Part shown: one piece after another, positions 1 through 9,727 of the stretch | Numbering within the stretch: the first letter of the stretch is position 1 | How the letters are laid out: each line of letters begins with the position of its first letter | Assembly (NCBI GenBank): GCA_030386875.1 | Contig: CM059563.1 | Location: forward strand, 15,208,001 to 15,272,000 | DNA from: Morinoia aosen | Taxonomy: Eukaryota; Arthropoda; Malacostraca; Amphipoda; Talitridae | Reading direction: 5' to 3' | DNA: 64,000 nucleotides | Position numbers and translations under genes: made by a program | The notes under the pieces: model-generated | What the model saw: only the letters and a program-made list of their open reading frames with translations | The model's database searches: none | What the model was told of the DNA's origin: nothing

Positions 1-1203
1 TCCATGAGTTGTGTGAACTAATTTTCGTCATAACTTACGGTGATGAGATCCATTACAATCCAATTTGGAGCAAATAACGGTGCAAAAAAAGCGCCTTTGT
101 AAACGGTGCAGAGGTGTAACTTAGACACTCCTTACACGGCCAGTACAATAGGCATGGCAGAGCCTAAAAGTTGTGCATCGCATCTGATAGCTCCAATTTC
201 TTCCTGTCGTTTTAGCTCAGTATTGATATTACCAATCAATCATTTAGACTTCCCTTGAATGTTTGAATGAGCGCTGGCATATTTTTACACTCATATGTTT
301 TTCCAGCATTTCGCGCAGTTTACTCATATTGCTTAACCAAATGCAAGAAATACAATGGAATCGTACTGAGGGTGAAAAATTTTGCGAATTGGATCCTTCT
401 GTTAAATTTTATTTTTATGAAAAACTTTTTTCCCAACAATCTCAATCCCAACTTTGAAGCATCTCAATTTTTTGATATTTTTATTGTTCTGTCTTGAATT
501 ATAATTCTACCAACGTCAGTAAAAAAATCTTTTCTGAGCGCAAAAGATACCATAATAATTATTCAATTTATTTTTTTTCGACAGTGAGCTAATGAATACT
601 TTTCGAAATGCTTTTCCGTATTATCGAATTTTTCCAAACGAAAAAAAAATTCCTAGGAACTAAGGTGATACGACAAAAAAATTGTAGCCTCAACCTTATA
701 CAGGCGTTTCATGAAATACAATCCATGATGCTTTAGTCAGCTACCAATTCCTGCAGTTGCTTAGCTGCCAGTTTCTGCAGTTAGTTATCTGCCAGTTAGC
801 TGCTAGCTCCTGCAGTTAGTTATCTGTCCAGTTCCAGCAGTTAGTTTAGTTATATTCTGTCAGTTAGCTGCCAGTTCCAGCAGCTAGTTAGCTGCATAGC
901 TGCTTGTGTGAGAACACTCCTTACAGTGTATTCCCACTTTGGGTTCCCTTAGCTTCAGCCTTAATGGTACCTTTATCCATCCTTCATCGTTTTGGAACAC
1001 CTATGCTGTAATTGGAGAGGCTTTTACTTACTCATAAGCTAATCTAGTTCGGCTATTCCAGCATCACGATGTTTGTTCTGACAATTTCTGTGAGGCTGGA
1101 ATATGTTTGTTTTGGAAATGGTTTTTTTGTAATTTCAGTGAATTTGGAGAAAGAAACTTTTGTAACTCGCAACCTGTTCTCACGCCCGTCCGTCTCTCCC
1201 CAG
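1..1203 (+). other. ss: intron of spineless upstream of exon A
   Basis: AT-rich sequence with no convincing coding exon. It ends in a pyrimidine-rich tract and a CAG acceptor at 1201-1203, immediately before the conserved PAS-A exon. The only internal structure I see is the CTGCAGTTAG-type repeat near 735-905. Confidence 0.7.
735..905. repeat. degenerate CTGCAGTTAGTTAGCTGCCAGTT repeat
   Basis: About seven irregular copies of a 20-25 bp motif built from CTGCAGTTAG, TTAGCTGCC and AGTTCCAGCAG. Spacing is irregular and copies are diverged, so this is an old minisatellite. Confidence 0.7.
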
Positions 1204-1293
1204 GCCCTGAACGGCTTCCTCGTAATCCTGGACTGCGAAGGCGAGGTGTTCTTCGCCACACACAACATCGAGACCTACCTCGGCTTCCATCAG
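1204..1293 (+). CDS. ss: spineless (AhR) exon A: N-terminal part of PAS-A
   Basis: A 90-nt exon of 30 codons, phase 0 at both ends. It is preceded by a pyrimidine tract and CAG at 1201-1203 and followed by the donor GTACCG at 1294. The product starts ALNGFLVILDCEGEVFF and ends ETYLGFHQ. From family knowledge this is the first beta strands of PAS-A in spineless, the insect aryl hydrocarbon receptor orthologue, which dimerises with Tango (ARNT) in the nucleus and specifies antennal and distal leg identity. The sequence is much closer to insect Spineless than to vertebrate AhR. The last codons run directly into the first codon of exon B. The bHLH exons must lie upstream of this window. Oddity: the last ~10 exon bases and the donor are copied repeatedly in the array that follows, so two intact decoy donors lie 103 and 206 nt downstream. 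Use of either would read a TAA at about 1327-1329. Confidence 0.92.
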
Positions 1294-2310
1294 GTACCGT
1301 CAGATTTGTTCCAGCTATTTTGCGATTAAAAATCAGTGGTATACTTCGAACTCCACGGTGCGAATGTAATTTGAAGACCGCCTCTGCTTCCATCAGGTAC
1401 CGTCAGATTCGTTCCAGCTATTGTGCGAGTAAAAATCAGTGGTATACTTCGAACTCCACGGTGCGAATGTAATTTGAAGACCGCCTATGCTTCCATCAGG
1501 TACCGTCAGATTTGTTCTGGCTATTTTGATCAACATTCGTGCAAAAATGAGTTGTAGATTTCGAATTCCATGACAAGGATGTAATTTGAAAACCGTCTCG
1601 GCTTCTATCAGGAACCGCCATATTTGTTTCAGCTATTTCACGAATAAAAATCAGGAGTGTATTTCGAGCTCCACGGTGCGAATTTAATTTGAAAACAGCC
1701 TCGGCTTCTATCAGCTACCGTAGGATTTTTTCCATCTATTTGAATCAATATTCGAATGAAAATGACTAGCGCATTTTGGATTTCAAGGTGCGAAAGTAAT
1801 TTCAAAACTGCCTCGGCTTCTATCGGATACCGTGAAATTTGATTCAGCTATTTTCATCAATATTCGAGTGAAATTGAGAAATGCATTTTGAACTCCAAGG
1901 TGCGAATGTAATTTGAAAACCGTCTCGATTTCCATCATATACCGTGATGCTCGTTCTATCTATTCTGATCAGTTGTGGAATGAAAATCAGTGGTGCATTG
2001 GGACCTCCAAGGCATCGATGTAACCTGAAGACTACCTTTGCCTCCATCCTGTACCGTGATGTTTGCATTATCCATTTTAATCAACATTCGAGTGAAAATG
2101 AGTATATTTCTAACTCCAACGTATGGATGCAACCTTAAGGTCGTCTTGACTTAGTAAAAGTTTCGTAATGCCATCTCAAGTTTTTTTGCCATATGAAATT
2201 AACGAATTAGGGGAGTGGTTTACCGTAGAAGGAATGAAGTAGTAAATAAACTTCAAGACTCAACGCCGGCTTTTCTCAGGTACAGTCTTCCGTTCCTAAG
2301 CTATTTTTAA
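1284..2310. repeat. 103/112-bp tandem array seeded by the exon A splice donor
   Basis: Unit starts aligned on CTTCCATCAG fall near 1284 (the real exon end), 1387, 1490, 1602, 1705, 1817, 1929 and 2041, with a weak copy near 2266. Spacing alternates between 103 and 112 bp. Copies 2 and 3 keep the exact exon end plus GTACCGTCAG; later copies lose the GT (GGAACC, GCTACC, GGATACC). The rest of each unit has GTTCCAGCTATTT, AAAATCAGTGG, CTCCACGGTGCGAATG and TAATTTGAAGACCG. Divergence increases away from the exon. Confidence 0.92.
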
Positions 2311-2953
2311 TCATGATTGCTCATAAAACTGGTAATATGTTCATGACGGGAATATATATATGTATGTATATATATAGAAAACATGAGGAGCTATCTTAGC
2401 TCTTACACGCATAATCCTTATATATTAGCCTATTTTACTATCATCATGGACGCGATAGAACATGTATCGTACTATACTCTTCAGCATACCAGCAATGCCT
2501 CCTATACTTCCAGGCCTGCTCCGAGCCGTGGCAACACCACAATGACGTCACACTACAGGTCATAAAAAACCAGTGCCTCCGGTATGATATGAGAGGCATT
2601 GGTATTATAGTGTGGGAAAACCCTAGTTTGACTCAGACGTGATCTTTCTGCTCGTATTTAAGTCAATGATATTTACGCGAATAACTGGTACTGTGCCCCC
2701 AACCAATACGAATATGAGACATTCCCAGATTCTGGCAATGAATGCAACCGTAAAATTGGCCTCGGTCTTTTGTGCGTGACTTTGTCCTAATTTAATGACT
2801 GCTCCGTCCGACTAAAAGGTCGAATAACTTTCTTTCTACGAGAAAATAAAAAACTTATTTCAGGATCTTGACTCGAATTTTTTCTTGCTCTGTTTCTCTT
2901 TTGCTTTGTTGTCTCTGCTTGTTATCATGATGTAAAATGAAACCGTGCTGCAG
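2311..2953. other. unique intron sequence ending in a pyrimidine tract
   Basis: A short TATATATA run lies near 2350-2375. Otherwise there is no repeat or recognisable gene. A T/C-rich tract at about 2878-2925 and CTGCAG at 2948-2953 form a possible splice acceptor for the candidate exon that follows. Confidence 0.5.
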
Positions 2954-3010
2954 AACGTAGCGCGTGCCAGAGAAAACTGCCACCAGGACAGCGTGGCCCT
3001 CTACGTGCTG
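2954..3010 (+). CDS. candidate 57-nt in-frame cassette exon in spineless (unproven)
   Basis: A 57-nt block flanked by CTGCAG and GTGAATAGT is open in phase 0 and would add 19 residues, NVARARENCHQDSVALYVL, between exons A and B without shifting frame. Its GC content (35 of 57) is far above the flanking intron and like that of the true exons. The acceptor pyrimidine tract sits rather far upstream (about 30-75 nt) and the donor is only moderately good. I know of no matching insertion in Spineless PAS-A, and it would fall right after YLGFHQ in a conserved domain. It could be an alternative exon, an exonised sequence or a chance GC-rich patch. Support comes from the downstream 26-bp array, which appears to start with this donor, as the exon A array does. 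Confidence 0.25.
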
Positions 3011-3207
3011 GTGAATAGTGAGCGCTAGTGACCAGTGAGCGTCTGATACACTAGTGACTAGTGAGCGTCTGATGCACTAGTGACTAGTGAGTGCCTAATA
3101 CACTAGTGACAAGTGAGCGTCTAACACACTAGTGACTAGTGAGCGTCTGATACACTAGTGACTAGTGAGTGCCTAATACACTAGTGACAAGTGAGCGTCT
3201 AACACAC
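3011..3207. repeat. 26-bp minisatellite, left part
   Basis: About 7-8 copies of TAGTGACTAGTGAGCGTCTGATACAC and variants (gcctaatacac, aagtgagcgtctaacacac). The first copy overlaps the donor-like GTGAATAGTGAGCG of the candidate exon. The array is interrupted by the transposon at 3210-8167 and resumes at 8168. Confidence 0.9.
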
Positions 3208-3209
3208 TA

Positions 3210-3390
3210 CACCTTTTTCGATTCAAGTTAAAATATCTGACATTCAAGTTAAAATATCTGACATTCAAGTTAAAATATCTGACATTCAAGTGAAAATATC
3301 TGACATTCAAGCTAAAACATCTGACATTCAAGTTAAAACATCTGACGTTCAAGTTAAAACATCTGACGTTCAAGTTGAACTAACTGACAT
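3210..3390 (-). repeat. left terminal inverted repeat with ~8 copies of a 21-bp unit
   Basis: About eight copies of the 21-bp unit TTCAAGTTAAAATATCTGACA follow the CACCTTTTTCGA tip. They are the reverse complement of the right-arm array. Inner copies drift (gctaaaacatc, acgttcaag), so the outermost are best conserved. Confidence 0.9.
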
Positions 3391-3884
3391 CTAAGTTACA
3401 AATTTTAAATTCACCATAAAATATTTTATAAAACGATTCAAAAATATGAACTTTAAAATATTTAATTTCTCATTAAATTATATTGAGTAAAAAAATCCTA
3501 ATTTAGGAGTGGTTTGTATTCACATGCGTAAATGCTTCCATGGTTATAAAAACACAAGGCGAGTACACATGTATATAGTGTAATACAATAATAATAAGTT
3601 TGTAATGCTCCTTATTACAATATTTCGTTTTCCTTTATCGTTTTTCTTTTTTTCCTTTTCTTTTCCTTTAACACAATAATAAGTCTTAAATGCTCCCTTA
3701 ACACGTCAGAAGTTTTTAATGCAATCCATTTTATGTACAAATGTATCGACGTTCAAAATATTTCCATATATATTTAAATTGCATTCTCTACAGAAGAATG
3801 AATATAATTTCTTTGATAAATTCTTAAATGAAATAATCTAATACATAGATTTTGAATAAGAATGCGATAAATTTATTCAAACAA
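3391..3884. other. internal transposon sequence, no gene
   Basis: AT-rich, with a pyrimidine stretch near 3640-3670. I see no coding potential. It is presumably the original left interior of the DNA transposon. Confidence 0.5.
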
Positions 3885-6396
3885 TTTAAACAATTTAAAC
3901 AATTTATTTACCACAGGAGATACAGAGATAAAATGTTTCTTAAGTCTAGTACAATGGTCAAATTTGAGTATAGCTACCTGTGGGCCCGAATAAGTTCAGT
4001 GACTTCTAGGGCATCCTACCATCAAGGTTAGTCTTAGGAGTACAATAATGTTTAACCTAATTCACTTAAACTAGAGACGCATTAGACTGATCAATGAGAT
4101 AAGTAACTCGAAATTAGATACTTCATTTCACAATATAGTTCACAATATAGTTCATATGGACTAGATTTAACAGTATATTCGACAAACGATTCAAGAACAG
4201 GCTGAAGATCGGCGAAATTAATCAAGGCGAATTACATTATTAGGACCAGTTATGTAGGGGACAAGGTTTGACTCTGTGATCTTACACGACTAGTAATCTG
4301 ATAGGAAGTGAGACTCAAGACTTTTTTTGAATACCTTATAAGAATTACTTTCACGGATCTCCGCAGGTATTGAGTTCCAAGTTTTAGTTCCAACGAAGAG
4401 GATACTGTGTTGTGACCGAGCCTTTGAGTAATAAGGAAGCATGAATTTACTTCTATTTCGGGTTAAATGGTCGTGATGACCAGTTTGCGTAGTTAATAGT
4501 TGTTTTAGGCTATTGTCGCCATCATTTGTTAATGTTTTGTAAATGAAATTGCAAATGGAGATTTTGTAGAGATCCGAGAGCTTAAGTATTCGTAAATTTT
4601 TGAATGAGTCATTTGTGTGAGCATTATATTCTAGATTCTTTATTGCTCTTATGGCTCTTTTTTGCAGGGTAAAAATTTTGTTGGTTTTATTTTTATCAGT
4701 TCCGTGCCATGCTTCTATTCCGTATTGCAAGTATGGTGAAATGAGCGTTCGGTAGAGCATTTGTAAGGCTGTTTCAGGCAGGAAATTCTTAACTTTATTT
4801 AGGATTCCGATAGATTTTGATAATTTAGAACTAATATGAGCGATGTGCTCTTTAAAGGTTAGATGTTTGTCTATTATGATGCCGAGGAATTTACTTGAGT
4901 TGGTTTCTTCGATTTCACCTTCGCCAATTTGAATGCGTGGGAGAGATATATTTTTCTTGTATGAGAATGTAATATATTTTGTTTTATCGATATTAAGGCT
5001 TATTTTATTAGCTTTAAGCCACAATGAAACCTTATGAAGTTCATTATTTATACGCTCCGCCATCCTAGCGGGATTTTGGTCTGGAAGGACCGCAGAAAGG
5101 GTACTGTCATCGGCAAAAAGTATGAATTTGAAGAATGATGTAGATTTAATGATATCATTGATAAAAATTAGAAATAGGAGAGGCATAAGGACAGATCCTT
5201 GTGGAACCCCATGGCTAATTGTCTGTGGGTCTGATTTTGCATCGTCAATGACAACGTATTGTTTCCGATTTGCTAAGTATGATCTAAACCAATCATGGGC
5301 AGCCCCTCGAATGCCATAACAATGTAGTTTCGAGAGTAATACGTTATGGTCCACGCAATCGAATGCTTTTCGAAAGTCAAGAAATACGGAGAAAACAAGC
5401 TTTCCTTCATCTATGTTAGAATAAAGGTATTGCAAATGATTTAATACAGCTTGTGTCGTAGATTTCTTAGAACGAAAACCGTATTGTTTGTCGTAGAGGA
5501 AAGATTTTTGTTCAAAATACGAATACACTTTTTATACACAATTTTCTCGAATATTTTGCTAGTAATTGGTAGTACAGAGATAGGTCTATAATTGTTAACG
5601 CAGTTTTTATCACCATTTTTAAAAATAGGGGTGACTCTCGCAATTTTGAAAGAGTTGGGGAAGATACCTTGAGAAAGGGATTGGTTGATAATATAAGATA
5701 TGCACGGTGCTATTATATCAGCTATAGCCTTAAGAACTTTAGCCGAAAAATTTTTCAATCCACTTGATTTATTTTTCAAGTTGTTTATGCACGTAATTAC
5801 ATCGGAGGGATTAGTTGGCGTGAAAAAGAAAGAGTTAGGTTCACGGACATGGTCCATGTATTGCAAGTGGTCTCTGGGTTCACTGAAGACACTATCGGCT
5901 ATGTTTTTTCCTATGTTTACAAAAAAGTTGTTAAACACAGTTGCAGTATCTTTTTTCTCGTGGTATTTTACATTTTCGTGAACGACGGACTCAATTGTTT
6001 TCGTAGTATTATTATTCGGTTTATAGCATGAATTAAGCAGGCGCCAAGTTTTTTTAATATCAGTTTTGTATTCAGTAAATTTGCGCGTGAAGTAGTCTCG
6101 TTTTGAGGTTCGTATTTGATTTGTCACATGATTCCTGAATCTGTTATACGTTACTTTAGATATTCGCCCTTCGTATAGTAAGGCTAGGTACGCTTGACGT
6201 TTCTTTATATTGATCACGATATCTTCAGTAATCCAGGGCTTTTGTCTATTTTTCGGCGTAATTGTGCGGGTGATTATTGGACAGGACTGGTTATATGCGG
6301 TCGTTATAATTTCAGTTAAATTTAGTATTGCTTCATCAATGTTAATCGCATTATTGTCCCGTTCATAGACGTCTAATGACGTCTATTAATAACTAC
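3885..6396 (-). mobile_element. 5'-truncated non-LTR retrotransposon (LINE) nested in the transposon
   Basis: Minus-strand element with a reverse transcriptase region, a ~400-bp 3' UTR (about 4289 down to 3885) and a short tandem repeat tail of AAATTGTTT type at 3885-3912. Such tails are typical of several LINE clades. The 5' end is truncated in the segment between the endonuclease and RT domains: no AP-endonuclease is present. Target-site duplications were not evident. The clade is probably CR1- or Jockey-like from the RT motifs, but I cannot resolve it by eye. Confidence 0.85.
4290..6396 (-). pseudogene. LINE reverse transcriptase, frameshifted and lacking the endonuclease
   Basis: Two minus-strand frames make up one RT. 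The first (about 6396 to 5441) contains the linker motif KPWITEDI, then NNYRPISVLPITSKIFEKI at the start of the fingers. The second (5528-4290, 412 aa) carries QYGFR, the catalytic block FLDFRKAFDCVDH, HGVPQGSVLMPLLFLIFIND, FADDSTL, and the C-terminal thumb with LQKRAIRAI. The junction near 5520-5530 is a frameshift: the first frame loses homology after KIVYKKC while the second picks up at YFEQKSFLYDKQYGFR. The catalytic aspartates of both blocks A and C (FADD) are present, so decay looks recent. In an active element the RT would prime cDNA synthesis at nicked target DNA; this copy cannot encode a full protein. Confidence 0.9.
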
Positions 6397-6412
6397 ATAC
6401 ATATGTATAATT

Positions 6413-6715
6413 TCATGCAGTTGGAATGTCACCCATGTTCAGATCTTGCATTAACAAAACTGCTGGATAGTGTTTTTGCACATGGCTACACGTTTTCATA
6501 CACAAAGTGGGAGTGATTTTCCCCATAGATTGATCTATTATTCCTTCCAAATGTTGCAGCCGATGTTCAGTCTGGGTCATGCCTGGAGGAGGAGGCCTCA
6601 AAATATCTTCACGTGTTGTGTTGAGCAGTTTCTTTGCCTCTGACTTAACAACGCTCCAACACTCCTCGATAGGATCAACATGGGTAATCCTCATGTATAT
6701 GCAAAAAAACTGCAA
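6413..6715 (-). pseudogene. transposase C-terminal remnant (DDE superfamily)
   Basis: A 100-codon minus-strand frame with HVDPIEECWSVVKSEAKKLL. The pattern (L/D)PIEECWS.VK matches the segment around the third catalytic acidic residue in Tc1/IS630-type DDE_3 transposases. It is followed by about 60 residues with a long helical stretch and a natural stop. The N-terminal DNA-binding domain and the first two catalytic aspartates are absent: only about 300 bp lie between this frame and the right terminal array, so the copy is internally deleted. Its position just inside the right arm agrees with it being the transposase of the enclosing TA-flanked element. Confidence 0.55.
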
Positions 6716-7040
6716 ATATATGTAGGAACATACAATAATATGTAGTTCTATTAAAGTACCGTCACATTGTAAATGTGGATTTCATTTGTTCAAATAAACT
6801 TAATTAAACAAATTACCTTAAAATATATCTACAAATTTATGTAGCACCGTCTCTAAATCCACTTGTGAATGCATAACCACATCACGTTAACAGGACTTGC
6901 GAAACACTACCGAGGAATATCAACTTTTCCATCTTGATAATATCAAAAAAAAGGATGCTTTATTACAATCAATCTAGCCTGACACTTATCATCTTGTACG
7001 TTTGTTTTTCAAAAATTCAAAAAAATTAAATTTTAAATTG
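6716..7040. other. internal transposon sequence between transposase remnant and right arm
   Basis: AT-rich with no recognisable domain. It is too short to hold the missing N-terminal part of a transposase. Confidence 0.5.
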
Positions 7041-8167
7041 TATGTCAGATATTTTAAATTGTATGTCAGATATTTTAACTTGAATGTCAGATATTTCAAC
7101 TTGAAAGTCAGATATTTTAACATGAAAGTCAGATATTTTAACTTGAATGTCAGATATTTTAACTTGAATGTCAGATATTTTAACTTGAAAGTCAGATATT
7201 TTAACTTGAAAGTCAGATATTTTAACTTGAATGTCAGATATTTTAACTTGAAAGTCAGACATTTTAACTTGAAAGTCAGATATTTTAACTTGAAAGTCAG
7301 ATATTTTAACTTGAAAGTCAGATATTTTAACTTGAATGTCAGATATTTTAACTTGAAAGTCAGACATTTTAACTTGAAAGTCAGACATTTTAACTTGAAA
7401 GTCAGATATTTTAACTTGAAAGTCAGATATTTTAACTTGAAAGTCAGATATTTTAACTTGAAAGTCAGATATTTTACCTTGAAAGTCAGATATTTTAACT
7501 TGAAAGTCAGATATTTTAACTTGAAAGTCAGATATTTTAACTTGAAAGTCAGATATTTTAACTTGAAAGTCAGATATTTTAACTTGAAAGTCAGATATTT
7601 TAACTTGAAAGTCAGATATTTTAACTTGAAAATCAGATATTTTAACTTGAAAGTCAGATATTTTAACTTGAAAGTCAGATATTTTAACTTGAATGTCAGA
7701 TATTTTAACTTGAAAGTCAGATATTTTAACTTGAAAGTCAGATATTTTAACTTGAAAGTCAGATATTTTAACTTGAATGTCAGATATTTTAACTTGAATG
7801 TCAGATATTTTAACTTGAAAGTCAGATATTTTAACTTGAAAGTCAGATATTTTAACTTGAAAGTCAGATATTTTAACTTGAATGTCAGATATTTTAACTT
7901 GAAAGTCAGATATTTTAACTTGAAAGTCAGATATTTTAACTTGAAAGTCAGATATTTTAACTTGAAAGTCAGATATTTTAACTTGAAAGTCAGATATTTT
8001 AACTTGAAAGTCAGATATTTTAACTTGAATGTCAGATATTTTAACTTGAAAGTCAGATATTTTAACTTGAAAGTCAGATATTTTAACTTGAAAGTCAGAT
8101 ATTTTAACTTGAAAGTCAGATATTTTAACTTGAATGTCAGATATTTTAACTTGAATCGAAAAAGGTG
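7041..8167 (+). repeat. right terminal inverted repeat expanded to ~53 copies of a 21-bp unit
   Basis: About 53 copies of a 21-bp unit, TCAGATATTTTAACTTGAAAG with an AAAG/AATG alternation, end in TTGAATCGAAAAAGGTG at 8167. It is the inverted counterpart of the left arm, which has only about eight copies. Because 21 is a multiple of three, a spurious 391-codon frame runs across it. Confidence 0.95.
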
Positions 8168-8265
8168 TAGTGACTAGTGAGCGCCTGATACACTATAGTG
8201 GGCGTCCGAAGCATTCGTAACTAATGAGCGCATAAAATAAAAGGGAAATAGTGAGCGCTCATCTC
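8168..8265. repeat. 26-bp minisatellite, right part
   Basis: Continues the array cut by the transposon: TAGTGACTAGTGAGCGCCTGATACAC followed by increasingly diverged copies (agtgggcgtccgaagc, aatgagcgcataaaat). Confidence 0.8.
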
Positions 8266-9410
8266 GTAACTACCGTTACACAGCCAGATGTGTGCGTGTG
8301 ATGAGTGTATACTGCATGTGCTGCTCTCCACAAAACAGTCAACAATAACAGGTCACCCCACCCCCCACCCCCCCCCCCACCCCCGCGCTAAATGTTGTGA
8401 AGTGTCTCACGTCAATAACGACACTGTACCTACTGTACGTCCACTTCATCATGCGTGTATCGAAGTGATTTGTGATTTCTTGATCTGTGATGCTGGTCCT
8501 GCCACGTGAAAGTTTGCTAATGCCTTAAATGCAGAAAATTAATATTGTGATTTTTGTTTCGATATGCACGAAATGCATTCCCCATTCAAATGAATTTTTT
8601 TTTTAAATGGGATATTGTAAACCAAGCTAGCTCCCTTCTGATGATGCGCTACCGAGTCTACATTACATACTTCATTCAATATATTTTTGAATGCAAATGC
8701 ATATGTTCAAGTTATGTTTAAACTCTAGGTATCGCTTTTAGACATTTACAGTGCCTTTATTACACAAATTGTCCATATGCATCCTACCTATAATGCTGAT
8801 CGACGCATGTTAATACAAAAATGCTCGCAAATTGTTGAAGAAAATGAGAATCATTGCTGGCACGCACGCAGCGCTGCAAACATTGAATTGAATACAAAAG
8901 ATAGCCTCCAATTTCCATCATAGGAGACGGATAATTAAGTGATGGGACCGCGAGATGGGACCGCACGAGCGAGATTTCATAACTGCGATATTCTGAAAAA
9001 AATTATTTTCTGAAAACAAGCGGTTCATACGAAATATTATTCTTGAATTGAACATTGGTTTCAAGATGAAACTATTCAAACAAGCAAAAAATCGTTTGTT
9101 TCGTAACGCAGACGTGAAATCCGTGGCAGATTGGTTCCCGTGTTTCGACTACTCTTGATCTTCAAACAATGAGAGCGGCAGTAACTCTTCGCAAACAAGA
9201 AATTATAAGCGCATAAGATAGAAAATTTTTCGTTGCCCGCGTCGAGATCCTGTGCAAAGGCTAGTTTTGATCTCGCGATTGCTACGTTTTTCTAATCAAC
9301 AATGAATACGAAAGAACCGAATTCCAACGTCAGCGCTTCGTTAATATAACAGATCTCTCATATTCTCATCCGACCTTTCTTATACGACCTACATTGCATA
9401 AAAATCATTA
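8266..9410. other. intron sequence without recognisable features
   Basis: A short C-rich run (CCCCACCCCCCACCC type) lies near 8355-8385. The remainder is AT-rich unique sequence without exon-like signals. Confidence 0.5.
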
Positions 9411-9415
9411 CACTC

Positions 9416-9727
9416 ATGCCCGCTGCCCGTAAAGGCAGCCTGTGTTCCTGCACCCCGCTTCTCTGTGCGGCTGCCCACACCGCAACCTCTGGCGACCCTG
9501 TTCCAATTTGCAGCCCTGCCAACGCTACTAACTACGAGGATGCATTGGAGTCTCTCGAAGCATCCCTAAAGTATTTCCTCTTCACATTTGGCTCGGATCC
9601 TGACACGACTCCTCACAGCTCGGCGTGCTGGAGCACCGCCAGAGAGATGAGAGGGGCCCCGCCGTCTGTAAAAGCTGCGCTCAGGAATGCGCGGCACGCC
9701 GCAATAGATGTCTACGTCTCCGGGTGA
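9416..9727 (+). other. GC-richer open stretch, 103 codons, function unknown
   Basis: An uninterrupted frame in a locally GC-rich island within AT-rich intron. The translation begins MPAARKGSLCSC and includes NYEDALESLEASLKYFLF. I recognise no domain. No matching splice signals connect it to spineless and no poly(A) context is obvious. It may be a conserved non-coding island, an old transposon fragment or a small intronic gene; the first is my preference. Confidence 0.2.

Larger units (their letters stand above)
3210..8167. mobile_element. Tc1/mariner-like DNA transposon, degraded, minisatellite termini
   Basis: The termini are perfect inverted repeats beginning CACCTTTTTCGATTCAAG, and both run into a 21-bp minisatellite. 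A TA dinucleotide flanks each side (3208-3209 and 8168-8169), as expected for IS630/Tc1/mariner insertion. Joining the flanks over one TA restores a normal copy of the 26-bp host minisatellite (compare 3115-3160), so the empty site is visible in the same sequence. Inside is a C-terminal DDE transposase fragment on the minus strand (6413-6715) and a nested LINE (about 3885-6396). The element is 4,958 bp, far longer than a simple Tc1 copy because of the LINE and the expanded right end. Superfamily assignment rests on the TA duplication and the short transposase fragment. Confidence 0.8.

Noticed and set aside
7002..8177. 391-codon open frame of VRYFNLK repeats
   Set aside because: Produced entirely by the 21-bp array in the transposon arm; unit length is a multiple of three and the opposite strand is open too.
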